Assembly: GCA_014529385.2 (NCBI GenBank)
Contig: CM043944.1
Span: forward strand, 176,112,740 to 176,176,739
Source: Adiantum capillus-veneris
Lineage: Eukaryota > Streptophyta > Polypodiopsida > Polypodiales > Pteridaceae
Direction: 5' to 3'
DNA length: 64,000 bases
The notes beneath the pieces were generated by a model that was not told the origin of the DNA, made no database searches, and worked only from the letters and a program-made list of their open reading frames with translations. A program made the translations under genes and the position numbers. Shown here piece after piece: positions 54,556-64,000 of the stretch (position 1 is its first letter; each line of letters starts with the position of its first letter).

Positions 54556-55960
54556 ATGGCTCATATGAAGCAAACTACCAAGAAGGTTTACCAAGGTGAA
54601 GGATCATCTAGTAGGGCCCAGTCTTATGTTGGACAAGCATCAATGTCACGTGTTCTAAGAAAAATTATGCCTCGTTTACGTGCAACCATGCGATGCAGGA
54701 GATACGAGCAGAATTGAAGTGTGTTATTAGAGCTTAAAAAGCTTCAAAAACATATTTCCCTGGCTATACCAAAGCTACCTTTTAGAGAGTTTTCCATGAA
54801 ATCTATGACCGAAACAACCTTAATGGTCTCGTAGTGCAATTGGTTGCCTCCACGAAGCGATGGAGGATTTTTTTGTCGAGCTATTTCAGGACAACTACGT
54901 TATGAGTGCTCATTCCCACAGATCAACACGCATGCCATGGGATTTGAACTCCCTTCAGCTCATCGTGTTTAGGTATGACAAAACATTGGTGCTTGTGGGT
55001 ATATCCGACAAAAAGATGGACAACATTTTGAGTATCTCGCCACTAGGAAAGGTCAAAGACAAGAAAGGATAAATACATAACAAGAATTTCAAAGACAAGA
55101 GGAAGCACAGGAACTGGAATTTCAAGTAGAGGAGGAAGCGCGTAACATTGACCTCCATGAGCAATGATTGGCCAATGTGCAACACAAAGCTAATGTTGAT
55201 GCCCTGGAGTTTCTTTACCCGCATTTTGAAGTTGCCATTGTGGTATGGGGATGCATCCTCTATTTCGGTTTTAGAACCCATGAGATCAACATTTTGGGGG
55301 ACCTTAACAGGGAGCTGACAGACTCAATTATTAGTTGTTTCTTGCGATTAATGATTTTTTCCATCCTGTGTTGTTTGCAAGTTTTCCTATACGTTTTGCA
55401 TGATAGAATATATATTTGCTCGCACTTTTTTGGTTTTGAACCTTGCATGGAATATCCAAGGTAACCACTTATCTCAAAAACTTTATCCTTTGGAATAGGA
55501 AAAGTTTGTATACCAAGAGGATCATCATGCCACCTCCTTTACGGACATCCACCACCGAGATAGGTGAAAGTCTTGACACATCCTTTGTAGCTATTGACAA
55601 ATTTGTTACCTACATGCTTTCTTCTTCTTGTATATAGAAGAACCCAGCTACCAATGGTTATTCTAGTGGATAGCCATCGATCATGGTTCAGGTCAAAGCT
55701 GTTGAATATTCTCGCTGACTTGATAGATGTAGAAGGTCAATGAGGCTGTCTACTCTCCATTGGTGTTTTTCTCTATGAGAAAAAGCAAAGAAAACTTCGG
55801 GAAGAGAGTTTCACCTTCGGTGTATGAAAACTTTCTTCACAAAAGTGTACCTGCATTCAATGTGATTTATGCCACATTTGGCCTGCCTCTATCCGAGAAA
55901 AAGGATGATTCGTGCAAAACACGATGTATCTTTTATTTCAATCTATTTAAAGCAATTAAA
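54556..55960 (+). pseudogene. second copy of the H3-like/Ulp1-like fusion gene (degenerate)
   Basis: ATG is at 54556 and MAHMKQTTKKVYQGEGSS resembles the H3 tail (K4, Q5, T6, K9 kept). After one TGA the fold continues with LELKKLQKHISLAIPKLPF. It then passes through two frameshifts: RVFHEIYDRNNLNG, then AIGCLHEAMEDFFVELFQDN and YVMSAHSHRSTRMPWDLNSL. The extension (RYDKTL...KKMDNILSISPLGKVKD) matches the one in the 34-kb copy, a non-histone segment. An acidic linker (QEFQRQEEAQELEFQVEEEA) leads to a Ulp1-type start, LNRELTDSIISCFLRLM. A later frame (55760-55945) has LPLSEKKDDSCKTRC, which could hold the catalytic Cys. No intron is present where the 34-kb copy has its first one. Confidence 0.7.
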
Positions 55961-56329
55961 ACATCACTTCAAAAAACGCAAAATTTTAAGATAGTAATGA
56001 AATAAATTGGAGCTACTGTTATGGTAGGCCAAAATCGATTACTTGGATGGCATTCTGTCTCTAGTGCCAAAAGGACAAAAATTGAGTCCAAACTTTCCCT
56101 AATAATTACTTAGTGTGTAATGGAAAGATAACGTAGCCCTAGAGTGATGGGCATATATACAATACACGGGGTGAAAACCTCCTTGTGAGGGAAAAAGTGC
56201 ACGGCGGTCCTAGTGCGTTCACACACATCACAACCACATGTATATGGTAACAAATCCCCTCTGAGAGTGATGCGGTGAACGAGAGCTAGCACATAGAGTA
56301 TAGGAAAGTGCCATGCCCTGGGGACATGA

Positions 56330-58430
56330 TCAATCCACAAAGGTGAGTAAGCCAAAAGCTTCAAACTTCTCATGAGACAATGCCTTTGTGAAAAGATCTA
56401 CAAGGTTGTCCTCTGTTGGTACAAAAGCCAAGATGGTCTCTCCTACTAAGAGTCTCTCCCTGACATAGTGGTAATTTACCTTAATGTGATCTATGCGAGC
56501 GAAAAATTGGGTTTCTTGCACCTACCAGTGCACTTTGATTGTTAATGTAGATGATGTTGGCAGTGTCTTGTCCAACACCCAAATCGGAAGGAGTCTGATC
56601 CATATACACTCACCTGTAGCTATGCAGACTACCATGTACAAAGTCTCACAATTGGAAGTGGCCACAGTAGATTGCTTCTTGCTCAACCATGATATGCATG
56701 AACTACCGAGCATGGAGCAAAAACCATTTGTGAACACTCATGTGTCAAAACAACCATCCCAATTCAAGTCTTAAAAATCATGTAAATGTGACAGCAATGA
56801 TCCCCCCTTGGGATAAACAACCCAAGATGTAAAGTTCCACTCAAGTAGTGAAAGATCCGCTTGATAGTCTACCAATTCTTAACTCAGGGCTATGCATAAA
56901 TTTGTTGACCTGTGAGGATGCAAACTGAATATATGTCCTTGTGTTGCATACATAAATAAGGCATCCACCCAATAATAGTTTGATAAAGAGTGATATCGGC
57001 AGGATCACCAGCATCATGAAGGCTCAACTTCAAGCCTGTTTTCATGGGAGTGGCAATAGATTTGCAGTCCTAAGGTCCAAAGTTACATAGCAATGTCTCT
57101 ATGTAACTTGTCTCACACAAGGCAATACTGCCATCACACTGCTTAAACTATAGCCAAGTAATGATGCAACAACCCCAAAACTATCATCTTCAAAGTAGCG
57201 TTCAAATCAACCTTAAATTCAGCAATATGTGTCTCATTTGGACTAGTGATCAGCAAATCATCCACATATAGAACAACAATGAGAAGTACATCGCCCTCAC
57301 ACTTTACATGCAAAGTTCTTTCTGTTGGAATATTATGAAAGCCTCGTTTAACCAAATGAGTGTCAGCTTTCTCATACCAAGCACGAGGAGATTACTTCAA
57401 CCCATACAAAGCTTTCTTACATTTTCACACTTTATCTTCTTGCCATTTAATGACAAACCTTGGAGGATACATCACATAAACTTCCTCAAATATGTCACCA
57501 TTCAATAAAGTGATAACAATATCTGATTGATATACATCCCATCCAAAATGAGTTGCCAATGCACATAGAAAATGCATACGACAAGTTGGACAAAAAGTCT
57601 CTTCATAATCTATGCCTTTTTTATGTGCATTACCTTTTCCGACAAGTGGAGTCTTATAGCAATAAATCTCACCATACGGCTTACATTTCAACTTGTAAAC
57701 CCACTTCATACCAATGGCCCTTTTGCCAAGAGTAAAGTCACGTAAAGTCCATGTGTCATTTTCTATAAGTGCATCATATTTTGATTGCATGGCAACCATC
57801 CAATTATTTAAATTTTGTGCTTCATCAAAAGACAGGTTCCTCAACATCAGATGCATGACGAGAACCTAAACGAGTACGACTAGACAAAGGTGCATCCAAT
57901 TTACTGTCATGCAAAGTATGCACTAGCCATTTTTTCATACCTCTAGCATGTTCATTCTCATCCCTTTCCACATTATGTACATCTGCATCAGTAATAGGCT
58001 GATAATAACATTTTCAAAAACCCCCATAGGTTGTACATTTGCCTCATTCAAATTTCTACCATTGAAAAGAGGCAACAAATTGTCATAAATGTCCAGTGAG
58101 CTTACATTATTGTTTCTAGTACATGATAGCAAGGGCTCATGAGCATAATCTTCCACAAACACAACATCCAGTGAAACCAAGATACGCTTTGTTTGTGGAT
58201 GGTACAACCTTAACCTTTGCTTTCAATAATGTAACCAACAAAAATGCACTTGACAACCTTATCATCCAAGTTTATGCGATATGTTTGTGGCACCAAATCA
58301 TAATGAAAATAGCCAAAAATGTTGTTAGCGTACAAAAAAACAAGGAAAATGAGTGCCTCTATAGCCTTGCACGAGTCACAGATCGTCGGAAAGAAGAACT
58401 ATTGCACCATCAAAACCGCTTGTGATAAGC
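56330..58430 (-). pseudogene. copia Pol relic: post-integrase linker, reverse transcriptase, RNase H
   Basis: It runs on the minus strand. About 58330-57935: a post-integrase block (NLDDKVVKCIFVGY-like, then KRILVSLDVVFVEDYAHEPL). 57856-57425: RT with NNWMVAMQSKYDALIENDTW, GMKWVYKLKCKPYGE and VYQSDIVITLLNGDIFEEVY, where normal copia reads DVKxAFLxG. 57355-57143: LLIVVLYVDDLLITSPNE with YVDD kept. 56737-56330: RNase H with SSCISWLSKKQSTVATSNCE and DNLVDLFTKALSHEKFEAFG. Stops and shifts are frequent. Confidence 0.85.
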
Positions 58431-58439
58431 ACTTATAGA

Positions 58440-59560
58440 GATTTATGAAGAACCATTCTAGCATGAAGCACACTTCAAATTAGACAAAACCAAGGACATA
58501 AATATGTAGCTCATCTTGAGTAGATATCTGTAGAGCATCCATGGGCTAAAAACAAATAAAAGATGAGAGAGATATGGCCATTCCAAGTTGGGGGTGTTCT
58601 CTCTCACTCAAAAATGAGCTCTCTGAAAAGATGAGAGAGATATGGCCATTCCAAGTTGGGGGTGTTCTCTCTCATGCTCAAAAATGAGCTCTCTGAAAAG
58701 TTTGCAGGTGTTGTAGAGAATTACAGCTATAAAAAGGGGCCTCTTTTTATCTTTTATCCCAAGAGATCTTTTCTCTCTCCGCAGCCGACAAGGTTCTCTT
58801 GCAAGGATCCATTTAATTGGTCCATTTTTTGCCTCATTTGGGTAGGAAATGGGGCAGCATGCGACTTTTGGGCCAAGGGAAGGGGCGGGGGCTAGTGTCC
58901 AAGGGACCAAAAAATGTGGCCAGGCACCTGGGCAGGCAAGTGGGAACCCAAAATGGCACCCCCTTCTCCCCCAAATGTCCACAAGCCTCCATAGCCAAGG
59001 CATGAGAGCTCCTCTCTCCTTTGCTACACCCCAAATGAGTACCCATTCCCTCTCTTATACCCCTTGCTTTGAACCCAAGCTCCCCTATGTGGGACTATTC
59101 CATTTTCACATGGCACATTCTCCACAGTCTTCCCAACTTCCTCCTTTCCCCACCAAAAATGTTCAACCTTCTTTCCGGACCAAATTCCCAGGAGCATGGT
59201 GCACCGCTCCAGTCACCGAATGCAACACCGTAAAGAATGACTCGGAGCCCATTACTGGATACTTTCAAAAATTTAAAGTCTCATCATTTATAATTTAAAT
59301 CATCAAGCTGGCCCAGTTTCCTTTGTCGCATGCATCTGCAACCACTTTCTAAGTCAAGACCACCCACTTCGGACGCACATATCTCATGATGTACAAGTCC
59401 GATTCACAAGCTATAAAGCACGGCTGAAAATACTTATTGAAAAGAATTTTTTGTGGACTCAACCAAACCAAATCTCAAGTAAATAATCTCAAAAAAATAA
59501 AACCTTTGTACATGAATTTTTACATGATCACTCCAAAGATTCGAAGCACTATGTACACAT
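58440..59560. other. insertion of about 1.1 kb inside the copia relic, between INT and RT
   Basis: Copia coding similarity stops at about 58430 and resumes at 59573 in the same orientation. The inserted DNA has no recognised gene. It begins with a tandem duplication of 68 bases (58562-58629 and 58630-58700, starting GATGAGAGAGATATGGCC). It has a Pro-rich middle frame (58849-59298) that I regard as chance. Confidence 0.6.
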
Positions 59561-59572
59561 ATATACATGGGG

Positions 59573-59992
59573 CTAATTAGCAAGATTTTTAGCATGATCT
59601 ACTAGCCTTGTGCTCATCCAAAAAATGCTTGACAACGTGTATGGGATCAATAAAAGTCTTTCTATCATGACATGCTTCATAGATTGCAAAGCTTTTGTAG
59701 GAAACCTATTAAGTACATAAGTAGCACACATGATAGCCTCAAGCCAAAACAAATGTGACAAAGCTTGACTCTTGACCATACATCATGCCAGTTTTGTAAG
59801 TGATCCGCTTTTCATTTCAGCAACATCATTTTGTTGAGGTGTATACGACTAGCAAGAAATTCATTGAATTCATGAGACATATACTTCCCCCCTCAACCTA
59901 AACGGAGGGTGCCCATAGTACATTTAGAGACATTTTTAGCCATAGCCAGAAATGAAAGAACCCAAGAGATTGACTTGAGATATCCACCACCC
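59573..59992 (-). pseudogene. copia integrase fragment
   Basis: The minus strand reads GGKYMSHEFNEFLASR (normally GGEYxSxEFxxF), then VKSQALSHLFWLEAIMCATY and VLNRFPTKAL, the C-terminal half of the integrase core. It continues the relic at 56330-58430. It meets a truncated gypsy LTR at about 59992. Confidence 0.75.
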
Positions 59993-60105
59993 TATATATA
60001 GGCTATGTGGCTATTAGCACTAGCCTAGTTGAATCGCCGATCCACATCTAAGCCGTCCAGGCCCTTGGCCTAGGTCCGTGACCCCCTGGGTCGCCCTTGG
60101 CCTTA

Positions 60106-60125
60106 CATTACTCCCCCCTTGGAAA
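60106..60125 (-). promoter_or_regulatory. polypurine tract and LTR start of a chromovirus
   Basis: Minus strand: a GAGGAC block, then CCAAGGGGGGAGTAA directly before TGTAAGGCC. About 115 bases of LTR remain (59993-60105) before the copia relic. Confidence 0.7.
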
Positions 60126-60129
60126 AGTG

Positions 60130-61589
60130 TTTTTGTCCTCGTAAACAAGTGGGAAACTTCTTCTTGAGAACACTAATGTTTTCCCAAGTGGCACCTTTTT
60201 CAGGTTGGTCTTTCCACTTGACTAAAGCTTGTTGACATACATGATGACGAGTACGTAAATCATGTCAGATGCATTCAGGTTCATGGGGCTGGGCTGGAGA
60301 TTCAATGAAATTAACCAGAATCTACTGGTTAATGACATTATCATCCCCATGTAAGGGTTCACGTAAATGACTTACATGAAATATCGGATGAATACAAGAG
60401 TGTGCAAGTAATGAGAGTTTGTAAGCCATATCACCAACTTGCTTGAGTATCTTAAAAGGCCCATAATATCTCAGAGACAATTTAGGTGTTGGACCAGTCT
60501 TAAAACTTTTTGAATGCTTGGGCACACATAAAAATACATCTTTCCCTTCCATGAAGGTCACTTGCCAACGTTTCTCTTCAGCATACTTCTTATACCAGTC
60601 ATGTGCTTGTTGAACATTTTGACAAACCAGTCGTAGCATTTCCATATGGTCTTGGAGGAAATATTGACTTGTTGGACATTTTCAGTTGCCAACCCCACCG
60701 TAACTGGTGACCTAGGTTGAAAACCATACATGAGCATGAAAGGACTAAACCCAGTCATAACATGCTTAGCACTATTGTAAAAAAACTTGAGGATAGAAAG
60801 ATAATCTTCCCAGTTTGATTGCTTCTTGCTAACATATGCTTGTAGCATATCCTCTAGCACTTGATTGACCCTTTCAGTCTGATCATCCTTTTTGGGGTGA
60901 TCTGCAATACTTAGGTTGAGTTGTGTGCCCAATTGTTTAACCATAGCCCTCTAGAAGTGAATGTTAAACTTTGGGATCACGATCACTCACAATGTTACTT
61001 GGCAACCCACACAACCTCTACAGATTTTCCACAAATAACTTAGCTAATTTTGGAGTCTTTATTGTTGATTTGGTTGGAATAAACTTGTAAAGTTTAGTCG
61101 ACCGGTCTATGATTACCCCTCTTTCCTTCAGGTGCTATACGTTATTGACTTGACATTTTTGGCAATGCAAGACATAGTCTTGCACACAACCATATAAAAC
61201 TGGCCAATAAAATTGTCATTGTACAAGAGTATACGTTTTTTTAATGCATAGGTGCCTTGCACTTGGATTATCATGTGACATTCATAAATAATTTGGCACC
61301 AAATTTCCTCATCCATTAGTACACATACTCTCCCCTTGTGGAGTAGATACCCATCAATGGAAAAAATCTTTGATCTCTGCACCTCATCACTTGATAGAGG
61401 AGAATTGAGTGTGGAGGTTAAAGATGCACTACCAGCATTGGAGAGAGAAGGATCCCTCACCACCTCAACGTGTGTTACCTCCTGTTGAGCCAGCAGAGGA
61501 TCACACCCACATTTTTGCTCACACTCATCATTTTTGTAACCATTGATTGTAATAAATGTCTTTCCGACATTGATTTTGATTGGAGCCAT
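60130..61589 (-). pseudogene. chromovirus integrase and chromodomain
   Basis: It runs on the minus strand. About 61370-61130: the zinc-binding N-terminus (IFSIDGYLLHKGRVCVLMDE, ending CKTMSCIAKNVKS). 60944-60558: the end of the catalytic core (LGTQLNLSIADHPKKDDQTE, then VNQVLEDMLQAYVSKKQSNW), where HPQTDGQTER is usual. 60480-60330: KLSLRYYGPFKILKQVGDMA and HPIFHVSHLRE. 60260-60130: a chromodomain-like ALVKWKDQPEKGATWENISV. Frames shift several times. The chromodomain would guide insertion to marked chromatin. Confidence 0.82.
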
Positions 61590-61625
61590 TCATTAAGTAA
61601 CGGGACTCAATTGAGTTTCCAGCTT

Positions 61626-61770
61626 GTAATTCCAAAGTAATTTCACTTGCTGATGTAATTAGTTAGAGATGTTCTCACCTCCAAGGCTGAGGTATATAAG
61701 CCAAAGTTTTGTAACCTAAAGGTAGAGTTTTATTTAATCAAAGTGAGTTTTTGGAGCGCCGTGACTGTGT

Positions 61771-61809
<39 letters not shown>

Positions 61810-62433
61810 TTATCTACTTGCTACGCGAGCTACGGAGCCGCCATTGGAGAAGCGACACCGCCATTGTGTTAGCAACGGCGAGAGCTACACACAGATACCA
61901 AGAGTGCGCGCTATCGGCTTCTATGTGTGGTAAGTTCCTACGAGCTTCGGTGTGAGTTTTCTTCCAACTCGTGTGTCGGAATGCAGCGTGCAACATATCT
62001 ATACAACCACAACGAGTAGAGCTACGCATTAGTACCATCGGGGTCAAGTTTCGGTCACCTGTATTTTTCGGCCTGTCTTCATACGCGTTTACCGCACGGA
62101 GTGATTATAGGTTGATTTTGCATTTCAAGTCTTTAGGCTGTTGTTCTTACCTAGTGTATAGACTTCCCCTTGAGTTTGAGATCGATTCAATGATTCTAGA
62201 TCCTATTTCGTATAGCATTCGTTCGTAGTACGGATTTCAGTCACTTGCGTATTTTAGAACTTAGATTGGATTTCCTTAGTAGTGATTGTCATTAGAAGGT
62301 CGAGTAGGTGATTTGACACCCACCTAGTTGTTTCCATGCGCCTGCGGGTCAAGCTCCGTCCTCGTCTGACAAATTCTGTTGTTGGTTGAGTTCTCGCTAT
62401 TTAGCTTCCGCTAGCGGCATAACCGCCTTAACA
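61626..62433 (+). repeat. 5' LTR of a plus-strand gypsy element (about 808 bp)
   Basis: It ends CCTTAACA at 62433, just before a tRNA-Asp-type PBS. A TATA box, TATATAAG, lies at 61693-61700. A (GA)n tract follows at 61771-61807. The start (TGTAATTCC) is my choice of TG near the end of the chromovirus relic and is uncertain, because the 3' LTR is outside the window. Confidence 0.6.
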
Positions 62434-62435
62434 TT

Positions 62436-62453
62436 TGGCGCCGTTGCCGAGGA
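62436..62453 (+). promoter_or_regulatory. primer-binding site, tRNA-Asp type
   Basis: TGGCGCCGTTGCCGAGGA differs by one base from the tRNA-Asp PBS typical of plant Athila/Tat-like gypsy elements, and it lies two bases after the LTR. Confidence 0.88.
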
Positions 62454-64000
62454 CGAGAGCCCTAAGTAGGTGACCTTAGACTAATCCTACGAGGTGAGTC
62501 GTATAAACTACTTTGTATAATTTAGTTAGAAAAGATCTAGGAGTGGTGGACTCCGAAGATCTCGAGAGATACTAGGAAGTGGGGTATTCCTGGGTCTTCC
62601 GTGTTGACAGTATTTTTAGTTTAGCTTAGATTTGTTTGTTGTTTTGTTGGTGTTGAGTAGTTGTTGATAGAAGAAGAATTTGCTAGTCCGTGAGTGGCAG
62701 TGGATCTCTTTAAAATCACAATTACCAAACCCATTTTATGATTAGGAATAGCTTAGGTAGGACTTCATTTGATCCTGATCTAGAGCTAGTAATCATTGGA
62801 GTATTTGCTTGATATGGTTGATTGCATGTTAGATCACTAAACCGTCGAGTTAGTAGTGAAACTTGCAATAAACAAAAGTCAGAGAAATTTTCTGTGTATC
62901 TGTGAGTTGCTGAGCACTAGAGAAAGCTTTAGGAAGGATTCTGTGCCAAAAAACTGGAAATCTGCAACTTTAGACATCATACGCGTATGATGTCTAAATG
63001 ACCAAACAGAGACCAAAACAAAAATTTTGACTTTACCAAAGTGTTCAAAAGGGGGGTTATACCCTAATTTCAACTTAAAACAAGAGCATTAACACTCAAA
63101 GAAACCCAAAAAGACAAGTCGGAGTCCAAGAAACGCAAAGGATAGGAAATTTTGGATTCAGATCTTGTTTTTACATTCAAACCTGACAAAAACACTTGAA
63201 ACTCAATTATAAACATTGGAGAAGGCTTAAAACCAAAAATAGTCAAAATCTGGGACAAAAGACATCATACGCGTATAATGTCTTTTAGCACATCCACTGC
63301 TTAATTTTGATATCTGACCTGACAAGATTGTTACATACACTGTAGAAAGCATAAATATCAAGTCTTGACCCAAATTGAGGAAAAAGACATCATACGCGTA
63401 TTATGTCTTTTACCTAATTTTGGACATATTTTGATACTTTGCCAACACAGATCCATTGTAATAGCTGTCTAGAGGTTATATTTCAAGTTTCATCCCATTT
63501 GGATCATAATTGACCCAAAACAAGTCAAAAGCGGAAAATTGCCAAGAAAAGCCTAAATTAGCCATAACTTGCTCAAACAGAGTTCAAACTGAATTTTGTG
63601 AGTGGAAAGAGCATAAGGGGGCTACTGAGAGTGAGCATAACCAAAATAGTCTAAATCTGTGAAAAAAGACATCATACGCGTATAATGTCTTTTTCAGCAT
63701 AACTGCAACAAAATTCTCACTTGATGAAACAGAAGTTGTCCAACTGACAAGATTAAACAATCGACCAAGTATCAATCAGTTTGGATCAATTCTGACCACA
63801 AAAACCTGGGAAAACAAATTGCCAAGACGGAAAAGTTACAATCCTTTAGGGGAATTGATGAATTTGAGATCGGGCAGGAATCTCCGGAATAACCAACCAA
63901 AACAAGGGAACAAGCAAGTGTCATATCAACCGAGGGAAGTGTAAACCAAAGTTGAGTGCAACCATTAGAGCCGATCTTTGAAGGAAGTGTTTCTGATACT
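62454..64000 (+). other. noncoding leader of the plus-strand gypsy element, with repeats
   Basis: More than 1.5 kb follows the PBS without a gag frame. It holds loosely repeated segments of about 280-290 bases (ATTTGGATCA...TTGACC, AATTGCCAAGA, AACTGACAAGATT) and four palindromes (listed separately). The element continues beyond the window. Confidence 0.65.
62969..63694. repeat. four copies of a 30-bp palindrome centred on ACGCGT
   Basis: Copy 1 (62969-62998) is a perfect palindrome with half-site TTTAGACATCATACG. Copies at 63257-63286, 63383-63412 and 63663-63694 keep AAAAGACATCATACG on the left and have one mismatch on the right (TATAATGTC or TATTATGTC). Centres are about 288, 126 and 281 bases apart. 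Confidence 0.92.

Noticed and set aside
62969-63694. Regularly spaced palindromic repeats as a CRISPR-like array
   Set aside because: Spacing is 126-288 bases, spacers are related to each other, and the context is a plant retrotransposon leader.

Overview
This is a plant nuclear genome window made almost entirely of transposable elements. The evidence is Ty1/copia and Ty3/gypsy retrotransposons with plant-type primer-binding sites (tRNA-iMet and tRNA-Asp), a CACTA transposon, a LINE, long (GA)n/(CT)n/(CA)n microsatellites, and fragments of typical plant genes (F-box/kelch, HMA/HIPP, PPR). No intact ordinary host gene, rRNA or tRNA is visible. The lineage below land plant cannot be fixed from the sequence.

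Layout. 1-3.2 kb: 5' half of a decayed gypsy element on the minus strand (gag, protease, start of RT). Its probable 5' LTR is interrupted by a young, complete 2,763-bp non-autonomous copia element (3698-6460) with 318-bp LTRs, a tRNA-iMet PBS, a PPT and a 5-bp target duplication. 7.3-7.8 kb: F-box pseudogene. 9.1-12.1 kb: 3' half of a minus-strand chromovirus (LTR, chromodomain, integrase), abutting a CACTA transposon (12.1-15.1 kb) loaded with microsatellites and SINE-like repeats. 15.6 kb: HMA-domain exon. 15.8-20.1 kb: gypsy and copia integrase relics. 20.1-27.4 kb: a second copy of the chromovirus LTR, interrupted by a nearly intact 5.35-kb copia element (21196-26549) with only 128-bp LTRs. 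27.7-31 kb: gypsy protease and RT/RNase H relics in divergent orientation.

32.6-38.9 kb is the most interesting stretch. It looks like a DNA transposon with three intron-containing genes. The first is a minus-strand gene whose product joins a histone-H3/CENH3-like fold, with an ARTK.TARK tail, to a Ulp1/SENP-like (C48) cysteine protease domain. The second is a divergently transcribed acidic protein that I do not recognise. The third is a minus-strand transposase-like protein. A promoter region with duplicated DNA and about eleven ACACCCCGT-type repeats separates the first two. A second, more decayed copy of the same H3-Ulp1 architecture lies at 54.56-55.96 kb on the plus strand, so the fusion is a family rather than a local accident.

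39.2-52.5 kb: a LINE (ORF1, endonuclease, RT) on the minus strand split by a 9.8-kb gypsy element (40574-50374). The LTRs of that element, about 2 kb each, carry a captured pentatricopeptide-repeat (PPR) gene fragment. 56.3-60 kb: decayed copia. 60.1-61.6 kb: chromovirus integrase/chromodomain. 61.6-64 kb: 5' LTR of another gypsy element on the plus strand, with a tRNA-Asp PBS and a long leader containing four dispersed copies of a 30-bp palindrome centred on ACGCGT.

The genes do not form a host pathway. They are layers of nested insertions whose order can partly be read: a LINE entered by gypsy, a chromovirus LTR entered by copia, and a gypsy LTR entered by the small copia.
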